From assembly GCA_002727395.1 (NCBI GenBank), contig PBWY01000052.1:1-17526 (forward strand): 17,526 bases of DNA, read 5' to 3'. Each line of letters opens with the position of its first letter. Position 1 is the stretch's first letter. The stretch is from Rhodospirillales bacterium. GTDB lineage: Bacteria > Pseudomonadota > Alphaproteobacteria > MPNO01 > UBA2964. The translations under genes were made by a program, and so were the position numbers. The notes below the pieces were generated by a model that was not told the origin of the DNA, made no database searches, and saw nothing but the letters and a program-made list of their open reading frames with translations. Of the stretch, positions 7,703-17,013 are shown in pieces.

Positions 7703-8851
7703 TTAGATATTGATAATTCTATATTTACCATTTTTCATTGTTACGGCGATCTTACCGTGTTTCAAAGCTAAAGCGTCTTCGCCAAATATTTTGCGGCGCC
7801 AACCGTTTAGTGCACGAATTTTAGCCCCATCATTTCTTGCTAATTCGTCAATTTCATCCGCACTAGCGATGAGTTTTTGAGCCACGGAGTGTTCTTCGCA
7901 CTTCAATTTCAATAAAACCTTTAATAAGTCAGAGGTCGGCCGAGATTTTCCCTTATTTTTTCGTGTTTTTAAAACTTTAGGACATTCGTCGATTGGAACA
8001 GCTATTCCATCGGAAATTGCAGCAAGGATTTTGTTAGCGGTGCGGCCAGTTTTTTGTCGATCATTGAGTCCGCGTACCATGCCAAGTGCGTTGAGACTAC
8101 GAGGTTTTTGTATTGCTAAGGATAAAATCACATCATCACGAGCAATTCTATTGCGTGGCACATTGCGAGATTGTGCTTCATTTTCTCTCCATGCAGCAAG
8201 CTCCCGAATGATACCTAGAAGCCTTGGAGTAGGGTTTTTAATTTTTAAACGTTTCCAAGCCTCACGAACATCAAAGGTGTATAAAGTTGGGTCGAGAAGA
8301 GCATTAACTTCCTCTTTTATCCAGTTTTTTCGATTATTATTATCTACCATTTGGGAGAGTTTTTCATAAATAATCCGAAGATGAGTAACATCGGCTAGTG
8401 CATAATCTAATTGTTTTTTAGATAAAGGGCGTTTTTGCCATTCGGTAAAACGCATAGATTTATCAATTTTCTTTTTGATAAGTTGGCTAACTAGAGTTTC
8501 ATATCCCACAGAGTCACCAAATCCACATACCATCGCAGAGATTTGAGTATCTATCACTGGGAACGGTAGCTCACCCATAATGCGATAAAAAATTTCAAAA
8601 TCTTGACGGGCTGCGTGAAATACCTTTAATAAATCTGGTTTTTTCATCAGCTCTAAAACGGGTGTTAGGTCTAAACCTTCAGCTAGAACGTCTATTGCGG
8701 CTTCTTGATCGGGACCACCAATCTGAATCAAACATAATCTTGGCCAGTAGGTTTTATCTCTTAAAAACTCTGTATCCACAGTAATAAAGTCTGTTTTACT
8801 TAGGCTATTACAAAAAGACATTAAAACTTTATTTTCGACAATAAGAGTCAT
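7703..8851 (-). CDS. rnd: Ribonuclease D
   Basis: 3'-to-5' exoribonuclease that trims tRNA and other stable RNA 3' ends. The 382-residue product has the DEDDy active site: Asp26 and Glu28 in VDTEFLRDKTYWPRLCLIQIG, Asp84 in FHAARQDFEIF, and Tyr150 and Asp154 in LDYALADVTHL. An HRDC domain follows (LRELAAWRENEAQSRNVPRNRI-type region near residue 220) and a second, weaker helical domain ends the protein, as in E. coli RNase D (375 residues). Its stop lies 11 nt from the hdaA stop with no obvious terminator. It shares a 135-nt divergent control region with aspS. No strong ribosome-binding site is seen. Confidence 0.95.
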   Translation of the reverse strand: MTLIVENKVLMSFCNSLSKTDFITVDTEFLRDKTYWPRLCLIQIGGPDQEAAIDVLAEGLDLTPVLELMKKPDLLKVFHAARQDFEIFYRIMGELPFPVIDTQISAMVCGFGDSVGYETLVSQLIKKKIDKSMRFTEWQKRPLSKKQLDYALADVTHLRIIYEKLSQMVDNNNRKNWIKEEVNALLDPTLYTFDVREAWKRLKIKNPTPRLLGIIRELAAWRENEAQSRNVPRNRIARDDVILSLAIQKPRSLNALGMVRGLNDRQKTGRTANKILAAISDGIAVPIDECPKVLKTRKNKGKSRPTSDLLKVLLKLKCEEHSVAQKLIASADEIDELARNDGAKIRALNGWRRKIFGEDALALKHGKIAVTMKNGKYRIINI

Positions 8852-8986
8852 GACTTAGCTATACACAATTTTCTGATAACAGGAAAGAAAATGCTAATTT
8901 AAGTCCTAGACCCTTGACAAGATAAGCCGTTATGTGGCCATTCCGTTCGTAGTTTATGTTTTAATTTTGTCCTCGCGGGAAATATA
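8852..8986. promoter_or_regulatory. Divergent rnd/aspS control region
   Basis: 135 nt between the two divergent starts must hold promoters for both genes. A perfect TTGACA is present on the plus strand (8914-8919), but no well-spaced -10 box follows it. GGGA about 7 nt before the aspS ATG may be its ribosome-binding site. No tRNA, T-box or riboswitch-like structure was recognised. Confidence 0.35.
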
Positions 8987-10771
8987 ATGCATCAATATAG
9001 GACACATAGCTGTGACGCCCTGAGAATTACCGACGCAGGGAAGATCGCAAGACTTTCGGGGTGGGTTCACCGTAAACGGGATCACGGTAATTTATTATTT
9101 ATAGACTTAAGAGATAATTTTGGAATTACCCAATGTGTAGTTGATAGTTCAAATTCGGAATTTCAAAAGATTGATGATCTACGATTAGAATCTGTAGTAT
9201 GTGTTACTGGTAAAATTTTACGACGAAGTGATGAAACAATTAACGCGACCCTATCAACTGGAGAGGTAGAGTTGATCATCAGCGATGCAGAGGTGCTGGC
9301 TGAGGCTGACCCGCTTCCACTTCAAGTAAATTCTGATATGGATTATGGGGAAGAAACTCGCCTGCGATATCGGTTTTTAGATCTTAGGCGTGACCGATTA
9401 CACCAAAATATTCAACTTAGGTCTGAAGTAGTATCAAGCATAAGAAGGCGGATGACAGAACAAGGTTTTACTGAGTTTCAGACACCTATTTTGACCTCGA
9501 CTTCCCCAGAGGGTGCGCGCGATTTTCTTGTTCCAAGCAGGATTCATCCTGGAAATTTTTATGCGTTACCCCAAGCGCCGCAGCAATTCAAACAATTGAT
9601 TATGGTTGCTGGATTTGATCGTTATTTCCAGATAGCTCCTTGCTTTAGAGATGAAGACGCTAGAGCTGACAGGTCCCCTGGTGAGTTCTATCAACTCGAT
9701 GTCGAAATGTCATTTGTAACACAAGATGATGTTTTTGAGGCACTAGAGCCGGTTTTGCATGGAATTTTTGTGGAATTTGGAGAAGGGAAGTCGGTAACAC
9801 CTATACCGTTTCCAAGAATTCCGTTCGCAGAATCCATGCTAAAATATGGTAATGACAAGCCCGACCTTCGTAATCCGATTGTTATGACTGATGTCACAAA
9901 TGTTTGGAGTGGTACCGATTTCAAGATTTTTTCTTCTGCGATAGAAAAAGGGGCGGTTGTAAGGGCAATACCGGCACCTGGCGCCGATAAAATGCCCCGC
10001 AGTTTTTTTGATAAGCTTAATGATTGGGCACGAGAAGAAGGAGCTGGTGGCCTTGGGTATATTATTTTTAGCGATGGGGAAGGAAAGGGCCCAATCTCCA
10101 AATTTCTCGATACTGAAAGAATGGAACAATTAAAAAAATTAACAGGGATTGCCGATGACGGTGCTGTTTTTTTTGTTTGTGACATTGAAGCGGAAGCTTG
10201 CCGTTTTGGCGGTTTAGCACGGGACCGAATTGGTGCTGAACTAAATTTAATTCAAGAGGATCAATTTAAATTTTGCTGGATAGTTGATTATCCCATGTAT
10301 GAGCGTGATGAACGCACCGGAAGGCTCATTTTCAGTCATAATCCATTTTCAATGCCGCAAGGTGGTTTAGAAGCGTTAGAAAGTGACGATCCATTAAAAA
10401 TAAAAGCCTATCAGTACGATATCGTTTGTAATGGTGTAGAGCTGTCAAGTGGAGCCATTAGAAATCATCTGCCGGCAATTATGTATAAAGCTTTTTCTCT
10501 GGCCGGATATAACAAGGAAGAGGTGGAACTTCGGTTTTCTGGAATGTTAAATGCTTTGAAATTTGGTGCTCCTCCCCATGGGGGATCTGCTCCCGGAATC
10601 GATAGGATGGTAATGTTGTTAGCCGGAGAACAAAATATAAGAGAAGTTACTATGTTTCCTATGACGCAGCAGGCTCAAGATTTGATGATGGGTGCACCAG
10701 CGCCCGTCGATTCCGAAAGGTTGGAAGAATTGCACATTCGGATTTCAATGCCGCCAACGAAAGAAACTTAA
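8987..10771 (+). CDS. aspS: Aspartyl-tRNA synthetase, probably non-discriminating
   Basis: Charges tRNA with aspartate. The 594-residue bacterial-type class II enzyme has an N-terminal OB-fold anticodon-binding domain ([22 protein letters not shown]), motif 1 region [12 protein letters not shown], motif 2 [15 protein letters not shown] with Arg221, a central GAD insertion (about residues 285-420) and motif 3 [13 protein letters not shown] near the C-terminus. His33 sits where studied discriminating enzymes carry Leu and non-discriminating ones His, so this enzyme probably also makes Asp-tRNA-Asn for GatCAB. That would fit alphaproteobacteria, but depends on recalled work in other species. Intact, with normal length. 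Confidence 0.97.
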   Translation: MHQYRTHSCDALRITDAGKIARLSGWVHRKRDHGNLLFIDLRDNFGITQCVVDSSNSEFQKIDDLRLESVVCVTGKILRRSDETINATLSTGEVELIISDAEVLAEADPLPLQVNSDMDYGEETRLRYRFLDLRRDRLHQNIQLRSEVVSSIRRRMTEQGFTEFQTPILTSTSPEGARDFLVPSRIHPGNFYALPQAPQQFKQLIMVAGFDRYFQIAPCFRDEDARADRSPGEFYQLDVEMSFVTQDDVFEALEPVLHGIFVEFGEGKSVTPIPFPRIPFAESMLKYGNDKPDLRNPIVMTDVTNVWSGTDFKIFSSAIEKGAVVRAIPAPGADKMPRSFFDKLNDWAREEGAGGLGYIIFSDGEGKGPISKFLDTERMEQLKKLTGIADDGAVFFVCDIEAEACRFGGLARDRIGAELNLIQEDQFKFCWIVDYPMYERDERTGRLIFSHNPFSMPQGGLEALESDDPLKIKAYQYDIVCNGVELSSGAIRNHLPAIMYKAFSLAGYNKEEVELRFSGMLNALKFGAPPHGGSAPGIDRMVMLLAGEQNIREVTMFPMTQQAQDLMMGAPAPVDSERLEELHIRISMPPTKET

Positions 10772-10858
10772 AAATTTTTCAGATTGGTTTTAATTAAGCC
10801 TCTACCAAACTAACATCAGGCTCAATGTAGTTTTCACAAACTCGCCTTTTAGGAGTTG

Positions 10859-10888
10859 ATTCCTTCACTCTCAAAATAGTAAAGGAAT
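10859..10888. repeat. 11-bp inverted repeat between convergent aspS and rpmG
   Basis: ATTCCTTCACT (10859-10869), 8-nt loop, AGTAAAGGAAT (10878-10888). There is one C-A mismatch on the plus strand but a G-U wobble in minus-strand RNA, so the hairpin is stronger downstream of rpmG. No U-run follows on either strand, so it is not a classic terminator; it may protect mRNA ends. It lies 43 nt past the rpmG stop. Confidence 0.4.
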
Positions 10889-10930
10889 ATTTCATCATTT
10901 GGTTTCATTAAAGATGCAAAGGTAGAGCTT

Positions 10931-11098
10931 TTATTTTATCTTTGCTTCTTTGAATATTACGTGTTTCCGTACGATGGGGTCGTATTTACGCATTTCAACC
11001 TTATCAGTTAAGGTTCTAGGGTTTTTACGAGTAATATAATAAAATCCCGTATCAGCACTGCTAACAAGTTTTATCTGCAAAGAATTTGCTTTAGCCAT
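10931..11098 (-). CDS. rpmG: 50S ribosomal protein L33
   Basis: Small protein of the large ribosomal subunit. I start at the ATG at 11098, giving the standard 55-residue L33 beginning [21 protein letters not shown] and ending FKEAKIK. An in-frame ATG 15 nt upstream overlaps the GGAG ribosome-binding site and is unlikely to be the start. The [19 protein letters not shown] core is typical. There are no CxxC pairs, so it is the zinc-free form. It is preceded by a good promoter and converges with aspS. Intact. Confidence 0.96.
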   Translation of the reverse strand: MAKANSLQIKLVSSADTGFYYITRKNPRTLTDKVEMRKYDPIVRKHVIFKEAKIK

Positions 11099-11134
11099 AG
11101 CTAAAGGCTCCATTAAAAATAAATTGAAGGCTGC

Positions 11135-11162
11135 AACATAATAGACGGATATTCTATGTCAA
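11135..11162 (-). promoter_or_regulatory. Promoter of rpmG
   Basis: On the minus strand, a perfect TTGACA (11157-11162), a 16-nt spacer and TATGTT (11135-11140), ending 36 nt before the rpmG ATG. It is one of the best promoter matches in the window and fits a highly expressed ribosomal protein gene. Confidence 0.6.
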
Positions 11163-11286
11163 GGTTTTCGCTACAGGTTGGTCCACTCTTTTCCTAATTT
11201 AAGATAATGATACTGAGTAGCAACAAGTATTTTTTTGTAAAATTCATTTTAACACAAAGGCCTAATTATCCTCATTAAGTTTGCAC

Positions 11287-13464
11287 TTACCTTACGACGA
11301 ATAATTGTTTTTTAGTGTTAAAGTTTTTTTCTTTTTGTTTCACCTCCAACATAAGGCCACCGGTTGCAAGATTTACCTCTTTGAGACGGACGTTTATATA
11401 GTCTCCAAGTTGAAATTTTGTATTTGTTCTTTCGTTGAAGAGACATCGGCGATCCTCATCAAATCGATGATAGCCAACATCAAGAGTTGAAACAGGAATA
11501 AAACCACAAGCTCCGACTTCGTTTATCTCTACGAAGAGTCCAAATCTTTCAACGCCCGTTACATATCCAGAAAAAGTGTTGCCTTCCTGATTCCATAAAT
11601 ATAAAGCAGCCATTCTATCGAATAATTCTCTCTCAGCGGCCATAGCACGACGTTCCGTCATTGAAATGTGCCTACCACATTCAATAAAAGTTTCGAGATT
11701 ATCATTTTCCTGCTCTTTATTCGGCGTATCTATGCAACTAATTAACGCTCGGTGGACTAAAAGATCCGAGTAACGACGAATTGGTGAAGTGAAATGTGCA
11801 TATCGGCGCAGTGCTAGGCCAAAGTGACCAATATTTTTTGGGCTGTAAACTGCGCGGGACTGGCAACGTAAAATAGCATCTTGAATACCCAGTACATCTT
11901 TTCGATCTTTTGTTTTTTCAATTAATTGGGAAAAATGACGGGGTCGGACCGATTGTCCGTCGCCAAATTTTATTCCCAATAGTTTTAGATACTTTCTTAA
12001 CGCTTTTACACTGATGGTATCTGGGCGCTCGTGCGTTCTATACATACAAAGCGAATTATTACTTTCCAATGTTTCTGCAGCACATCGATTGGCTAAAATC
12101 ATAAATTCTTCTATGAGTCGATGGCTATCGAGCCTAACTCCTTTTTCTATACCTAGAATTAATCCATCTTTAGACAAAGAAAAATGATACTCCTGTTTGT
12201 CTAAGTCTATTGCACCTCGTTTTTTCTTGTGCTTATCCAAAGAAAGGAAGGCTCCATATAGATTATCAATTAGCTTAGATGAAATATTTGAGTCTATTTC
12301 TTTCTTTTGATTGTAACTATCTTGGACTTCCGAATAGGTAAGCCGAGCCGCAGACCGCATTATACAACGAGAGAATTTATGTCGTTTCTTGTTTCCCGCA
12401 TCATCAATCCAAATATCGACGACGAGGCAGGGTCTGTCTTCATTGGGAAGAAGGGAACACCAGCCGTTTGAAAGCTTTTCGGGTAACATCGGAATGACAG
12501 TATTGGGAAAATAAACGGAGTTTCCTCTATTTCGTGCCGCCTGATCAAGGGAGTCATTTCGTCGAACGTAATGCGAGACATCGGCAATAGCGACTAATAT
12601 GTGCCAACCATCATTATTCTTTGTTCTTTCAGCCCAAACAGCATCATCGAAGTCACGTGCGTTTTTGTCGTCTATAGTGACCAATGGAATATGTCTTATA
12701 TCAACACGATTTTTGGGCGGAGCAGCCTTGCTGTTTTTGGCTTGAAGGAATGCTGATTCAGTAAATTGTTTGGGAATTTCGTGTTTGCTAATGATTGATG
12801 CTGTAATAGCGCTCACAGATTGGCTATTGCCAAAAATTTTTATTATTCGAGCGCGGGGCAGGCCAAATTCCTGGCCGGAAATTGTCTCACATTCGACGAG
12901 CTCCCCGTCAACGGCCCCGTTTGTTTCCTTGCTATTAATTATAAACTTTGTTTTTAGTCGTCGATCAGAGGGAGTTACCAAACCGCAGTCTGGCTGACTA
13001 TGAAAAAGTCCAATTAGATTTTGTGGGTTCTTTTGCAGACGTTTTATAATGCGCGCTTCATATCCGTATTTCTTGGCTTTTAACTTAACTAAAAGTTTGT
13101 CTCCAATACCGGGGGCTGGTTTGATAACAGGTCTACTATTAAGAAATATTTTTTCTTTTGATTTTTCAAAATGTTTGTCCGATAACTTTAGGATAGCTTC
13201 GCCATCTTCATCAAGCCCTGTAACCTCCACTACAGAAACTGAGGGAAGATAATAGTTAGAGACATAACGCCTATTTCGACCGCGTTGAATTTTTCCTTCT
13301 TTGACAAGATCCTCCAACAATCCGATAAGCATTCTTCTGTTTGAAGTGCTTAGCCTAAAATGTCGAACGAAATCACGTTTTCCAAGTGGTTTTGAATTGA
13401 GGTTAACAAATTCTAAAATCTGCTTCTCTGTCGGAAGACTGGAACGGGTTGGGGTTTTTTGCAC
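11287..13464 (-). CDS. rnr: Ribonuclease R
   Basis: Processive 3'-to-5' exoribonuclease of the RNB family that degrades structured RNA and acts in rRNA and mRNA quality control. The 725-residue product has an N-terminal winged-helix region (LGKRDFVRHFRLSTSNRRMLIGLL), cold-shock OB folds, the RNB catalytic core VTIDDKNARDFDDAVWAE with the conserved Asp cluster, HYVRRNDSLDQAARNRGNSVYFP, the later FTSPIRRYSDLLVHR motif, and a C-terminal S1 domain (GYVTGVERFGLFVEINEVGACGFIPVS). The lysine-rich tail of E. coli RNase R is mostly absent, which is normal for a shorter member. It starts with GTG without a clear ribosome-binding site, 17 nt after topA, so it is probably co-transcribed with it. Confidence 0.95.
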   Translation of the reverse strand: MQKTPTRSSLPTEKQILEFVNLNSKPLGKRDFVRHFRLSTSNRRMLIGLLEDLVKEGKIQRGRNRRYVSNYYLPSVSVVEVTGLDEDGEAILKLSDKHFEKSKEKIFLNSRPVIKPAPGIGDKLLVKLKAKKYGYEARIIKRLQKNPQNLIGLFHSQPDCGLVTPSDRRLKTKFIINSKETNGAVDGELVECETISGQEFGLPRARIIKIFGNSQSVSAITASIISKHEIPKQFTESAFLQAKNSKAAPPKNRVDIRHIPLVTIDDKNARDFDDAVWAERTKNNDGWHILVAIADVSHYVRRNDSLDQAARNRGNSVYFPNTVIPMLPEKLSNGWCSLLPNEDRPCLVVDIWIDDAGNKKRHKFSRCIMRSAARLTYSEVQDSYNQKKEIDSNISSKLIDNLYGAFLSLDKHKKKRGAIDLDKQEYHFSLSKDGLILGIEKGVRLDSHRLIEEFMILANRCAAETLESNNSLCMYRTHERPDTISVKALRKYLKLLGIKFGDGQSVRPRHFSQLIEKTKDRKDVLGIQDAILRCQSRAVYSPKNIGHFGLALRRYAHFTSPIRRYSDLLVHRALISCIDTPNKEQENDNLETFIECGRHISMTERRAMAAERELFDRMAALYLWNQEGNTFSGYVTGVERFGLFVEINEVGACGFIPVSTLDVGYHRFDEDRRCLFNERTNTKFQLGDYINVRLKEVNLATGGLMLEVKQKEKNFNTKKQLFVVR

Positions 13465-13481
13465 GTTTGACTTGCTTTGAT

Positions 13482-16046
13482 TTACTTATTGGCCTTAACG
13501 GTTTTTTTACGAGAGGCTTTTTTTGACTTCTTTCCTTTTGCGGCGCGCACTGTAAGCAATTCGACTGCTATATCTAAGGTAATGGACTCCTCTGTCTCTG
13601 ATTTAGGAATGGAGGCGTTTATACTGTTATGTTTCACGTAGGGTCCGTAGCGACCTTTAAAAACCTTAACAGGTTTCCCATCCTCAGGATGGTTACCTAA
13701 GTCTCTGATGGCAGCAGCGGGCCCCTGTTTTTTTGATGGTTTTTCCTTAATAATTGCTACTGCTCGATTTAAACCTAGTGATAAAATATCTTCATCATTA
13801 CTCAGGGAAGTGTATACTGACCCCATTTTTAAATACGGCCCAAAACGCCCGACACCCGCTTGAATCAACTCTGCAGTTTCGGGATGAGGCCCGATATCTC
13901 TTGGTAGAGCGAGAAGCGAGAGAGCTAATTCAAGCGTAATTTCTAATGGTGAGTAATTCTTGAGTAGTGTGGCTCTTTTAGGTTTTGTTTTTCCCTCTGC
14001 TTCTCCCAACTGAACGTAGAATCCGAATGGACCTTTACGAAGTGTGACCCCTTTTTCGGTTTTTGGATCAATTCCTAATTCCTTAGGAAGTGACAAAGCA
14101 GCAATCTCATCGTCTTCTGCTGTAGCAACCGATAGCGGCCTTGTAAATTTACAGTCAGGATAGTTACTGCAACCTATAAAGGGACCACTTTTTCCGAGCT
14201 TTAGTCCTAGGCGCCCATCCTTGCACGAAGGGCATACCCGTGTATCTGAACCATCATCGCGGGCCGGAAAAAAATGCGGACCTAGGTCGGCATCCAAAGT
14301 ATCGATTACGTCGGAAATCTTTAAATTTTCAGTTCCTTTGATCGCCTCTTGGAAAGCGTTCCAAAAGTCACTAAGTACTTGCGTCCAGTTTGTATCGCCT
14401 CTTGCGATTAAATCCAACCTGTCTTCCAGTTCAGCGGTAAAATTGTATTCTACATATCGCTCAAAATATCCGGAAAGAAATGCAGTAACTACTCGGCCCC
14501 TGTTTTCTGGTTCAAATCGTTTATTTACAATTCGGACATAGTTTCTATCCTGTAATACAGAAATGATTGATGCATAGGTGGATGGGCGTCCAATTCCTAA
14601 TTCTTCCATTTTTTTAACAAGACTCGCCTCCGTAAAACGTGGGGGCGGTTTGGTAAAATGCTGCTCTTTATCAACAGAATTGGTTTGTAATTGTTCGCCC
14701 TCGGTCACTCTCGGAAGAATTTTAGACTCCGGACTTTCATCTTCAGTTGGATCATCGCGATCCTCTTGGTATAAGGTTAGAAATCCATCAAAGATTATGA
14801 CAGAACCTGTCGAGCGCATAACTGTTTTTCGGTCGATGGTTGATGTGTCAATAGTGACCTGTTCAAGAGCTGCTTTTTGCATGGAGCTAGCAACGGCACG
14901 TTTCCAAATCAGCTCGTAAAGGCGTTGTCCGTCTTTATCTAGGTATGCACCTAAATCTTTGGGTAACCTCGAGAAGTCGGTTGGACGAATTGCTTCGTGG
15001 GCTTCTTGTGCATTTTTTGAACGATTGCGGAAAATATTTGGCGTATCTGGAACATATTCATCACCAAATTGTTTTCTTATTAGATTACGGCTGGAGGTAA
15101 TTGCTTCTTGTGCCATCTGATTGCTGTCGGTTCGCATGTATGTGATCAGGCCCAAAGTCTCCCCGTCAATATCAATTCCTTCATAAAGTTTTTGAGCAAC
15201 CCTCATGGTTCTAACCGCCCCAAATCCCAACTTTCGCGATGCCTCCTGTTGCATAGTAGAAGTAGTAAAGGGTGGTTGCGGATTACGGAAAACAGATTTT
15301 CTTTCTATCGAAGTCACACGGAATTCGCCAGATTCTACGGATTCAACAGCTTGTTTTGCCGAATTTTCATCGGAGATAGAGAAACGATTAAGCTTTTCTC
15401 CATCAAGGTGGGTAAGATGAGAAGATAAAATACCCCCTTGTCGAGTTGTAAACGTTGCTTTGACCGACCAGTATTCCTGTGGAACAAATTTTTCGATTTC
15501 ATTCTCGCGCTCGCTAATCAACCTTAGCGCAACTGACTGGACCCTGCCGGCTGATCGGCTTCCAGGCAATTTCCGCCAAAGTACAGGCGAAAGGGTGAAG
15601 CCAACCAAATAATCGAGCGCTCGTCGTGCGAGGTAGGCTTCAATAAGTCCTCGATCAAGAGATCGTGGATTATCTATTGCATGACTAACAGCGTCTTTTG
15701 TTATTTCATGAAAAACGACGCGTTGAACATTTATTCCGTCGAGCGCGTTACGCTTTTCTAATTCTTCTTGAACATGCCATGAAATTGCTTCGCCTTCCCT
15801 GTCCGGATCGGTTGCCAAGTATAAATGATCTGCTTCTCGTATTGCTTCAACAATGGCCTCAAGATGTTTTTCTGACCCTTTTCCTACTTGCCATAACATA
15901 TCAAAGTTTTTATCGGGGTTTACTGAACCATCTTTTGGCGGTAAGTCGCGGACATGACCATAGCTAGCGAGTACTTTATAATTACTACCCAGGTACTTGT
16001 TGATTGTCTTGGCCTTAGCAGGCGATTATACTACAACAACGTCCAT
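13482..16046 (-). CDS. topA: DNA topoisomerase I, interrupted by an in-frame TAA at codon 7
   Basis: Type IA topoisomerase that relaxes negative supercoils. From the ATG at 16046 the frame reads MDVVVV, TAA (16026-16028), then SPAKAKTINKYLG. The TAA replaces the invariant, catalytically important Glu of the VESPAKAKT motif. The rest is open for 847 codons. Toprim DPDREG follows at about residues 80-85, with active Tyr near 303 in GLITYMRTDSN. One C4 zinc finger (CPSCKDGRLG...CSNYPDC), three C-terminal topoisomerase repeats (each with FGFYV- or YGPYV-type cores) and a Lys-rich tail complete it. The first downstream ATG (15899) would remove half of the Toprim domain. Total 854 codons, the normal length. 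Lies upstream of rnr. As written it cannot make an active enzyme; real nonsense mutation or base error is undecided. Confidence 0.9.
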
Positions 16047-16091
16047 ATCTATTCAAATTCTCATAAAAAAGTTTATAGTAAAAAAAAGAGT

Positions 16092-16275
16092 TTACTTGAA
16101 ACTTAGGACACAATCAGGTTGTATTTAAACTCCGATTGCTAGCCTTAAGTATTACCAATAAATGACAATTGGCACTCGTGAAGCTGTTCGTCAACACTTG
16201 TTATACTTGTTTGGAACATTTTTATAATTTCAATTTGAGCCTTCTGAAGGAGGTTAGCCTGTCAGTGTTGACTCC
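16092..16275 (-). pseudogene. dprA: Decayed 3' remnant of dprA
   Basis: Sits between plsY and topA, where alphaproteobacteria usually carry dprA (DNA-processing protein that loads RecA on incoming single-stranded DNA). On the minus strand, one open stretch (16145-16261) encodes ANLLQKAQ, like the GA-x-L-x-x-x-A end of the DprA Rossmann domain. It continues IIKMFQTSITSVDE and HECQLS, matching the DprA C-terminal winged helix (LLG-SP-SVDELIRQCQLS type). Out of frame, GVN upstream and QPDCVLS-stop downstream also match family positions. Stops at 16262-16264 and 16145-16147 and several indels break it, and the whole Rossmann core (about 250 residues) is gone. Identification is from recalled family patterns, not an alignment. 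Confidence 0.5.
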
Positions 16276-16361
16276 AAAATTAACGCTATAGATGTAATTT
16301 TATTTTTTCTTAATTTTTTTATTCGTACTCACATTGGCGCCGATTTTAGACTCTTTTCCTA

Positions 16362-16940
16362 TCAAAGGCGGCGAATATTAGAGTGATGTCTTATCCATAT
16401 AAGGGTAGAAATCAAAATAAATAGTTCTGTAAATTGCGGGGAAGAGAGCCACCAGGCTGAGAAGGGAGCTGCAATAGCCGCCAATAAAGCGGCAAGTGAA
16501 GAATATCTAAAAAGAAGAGCCGTCATAACCCATACGCCGATGGCTATAAGGCCTGAGGACCAAGATAAGCTAAGAATTATACCAATGGCAGTTGCGACAC
16601 CTTTGCCGCCTTTAAATTTAAGCCAAATAGGAAAAAGATGTCCCAGAAAAGCACCGGTGGCGGCCAGAACAGCGATATCCGGGCCGAACATTTTACCTAA
16701 AAGTGTTGCAAACGCACCCTTGAGAATGTCGGCTAAAAGAGTGGCTGCTGCTACACCCTTTTTTCCGGTTCGAAGCACATTAGTAGCTCCAATATTTCCA
16801 GAACCAATATCACGGATATCGCCTGCTCCGGACAGCTTGGTAAATATCAACCCAAATGGGATAGCACCGATCGAGTAACCCCCAATAAAAGCGGTTAATA
16901 AATATGGCCATGCGAAATTCCAACTGATTGGGTCTATCAC
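16362..16940 (-). CDS. plsY: Acyl-phosphate:glycerol-3-phosphate acyltransferase, C-terminus frameshifted
   Basis: Integral membrane acyltransferase that makes 1-acyl-glycerol-3-phosphate, the first phospholipid step. GTG start with ribosome-binding site GAGGA (16948-16952) 7 nt away. Motif 1 is SIGAIPFGL followed by GDIRDIGSGNIGATNVLR; motif 2 is FKGGKGVATA; the start of motif 3 is HHSNIRRL. There the frame hits TGA (16362-16364). One more T in the run at 16365-16367 would restore LIGKESKIGANVS and a Lys-rich tail ending at TAA 16300-16302, about 213 residues in all. The lost part includes the conserved Glu of motif 3 (GxE). Either a real frameshift or a homopolymer error. First gene of the plsY-topA-rnr run. 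Confidence 0.92.
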   Translation of the reverse strand: MIDPISWNFAWPYLLTAFIGGYSIGAIPFGLIFTKLSGAGDIRDIGSGNIGATNVLRTGKKGVAAATLLADILKGAFATLLGKMFGPDIAVLAATGAFLGHLFPIWLKFKGGKGVATAIGIILSLSWSSGLIAIGVWVMTALLFRYSSLAALLAAIAAPFSAWWLSSPQFTELFILISTLIWIRHHSNIRRL

Positions 16941-16975
16941 CGATAATTCCTCAAATTTTTATCAATCCTGCAATA

Positions 16976-16984
16976 ATTATACCA
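16976..16984 (-). promoter_or_regulatory. Extended -10 promoter of plsY
   Basis: On the minus strand TGG-TATAAT: a perfect -10 box (16976-16981) preceded by TG in the extended position (16983-16984), 35 nt upstream of the plsY GTG. There is no good -35 box, as expected of extended -10 promoters. It likely drives plsY and perhaps the topA-rnr genes behind it. Confidence 0.5.
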
Positions 16985-17013
16985 AATCTTTCTAAAGACA
17001 GAACAGAAATACG

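Noticed and set aside
8914..8936. TTGACA as a complete aspS promoter
   Set aside because: The -35 box is perfect, but the only -10-like hexamer nearby is at 11-nt spacing, too short for sigma-70.
9691..10185. Minus-strand open frame opposite aspS
   Set aside because: It lies wholly inside the intact, motif-supported aspS gene, and its product has biased composition with no domain.
10794..10895. 33-residue minus-strand reading frame downstream of rpmG
   Set aside because: No ribosome-binding site, no recognisable similarity, and it lies across the inverted repeat at 10859-10888, so it is probably chance.
4834..16028. Reassignment of TAA to Glu to explain the internal stops in DUF2066 and topA
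   Set aside because: TAA is the normal terminator of holC, ndk, purM, the AI-2E gene, aspS and topA itself in this window, and the other long genes contain no internal TAA.
16247..16290. Strong AAGGAGG ribosome-binding-like sequence on the plus strand
   Set aside because: The nearest start codons lead to stops within a few codons, and the sequence lies antisense to the dprA remnant, part of a small CCTTC/GAAGG palindrome.
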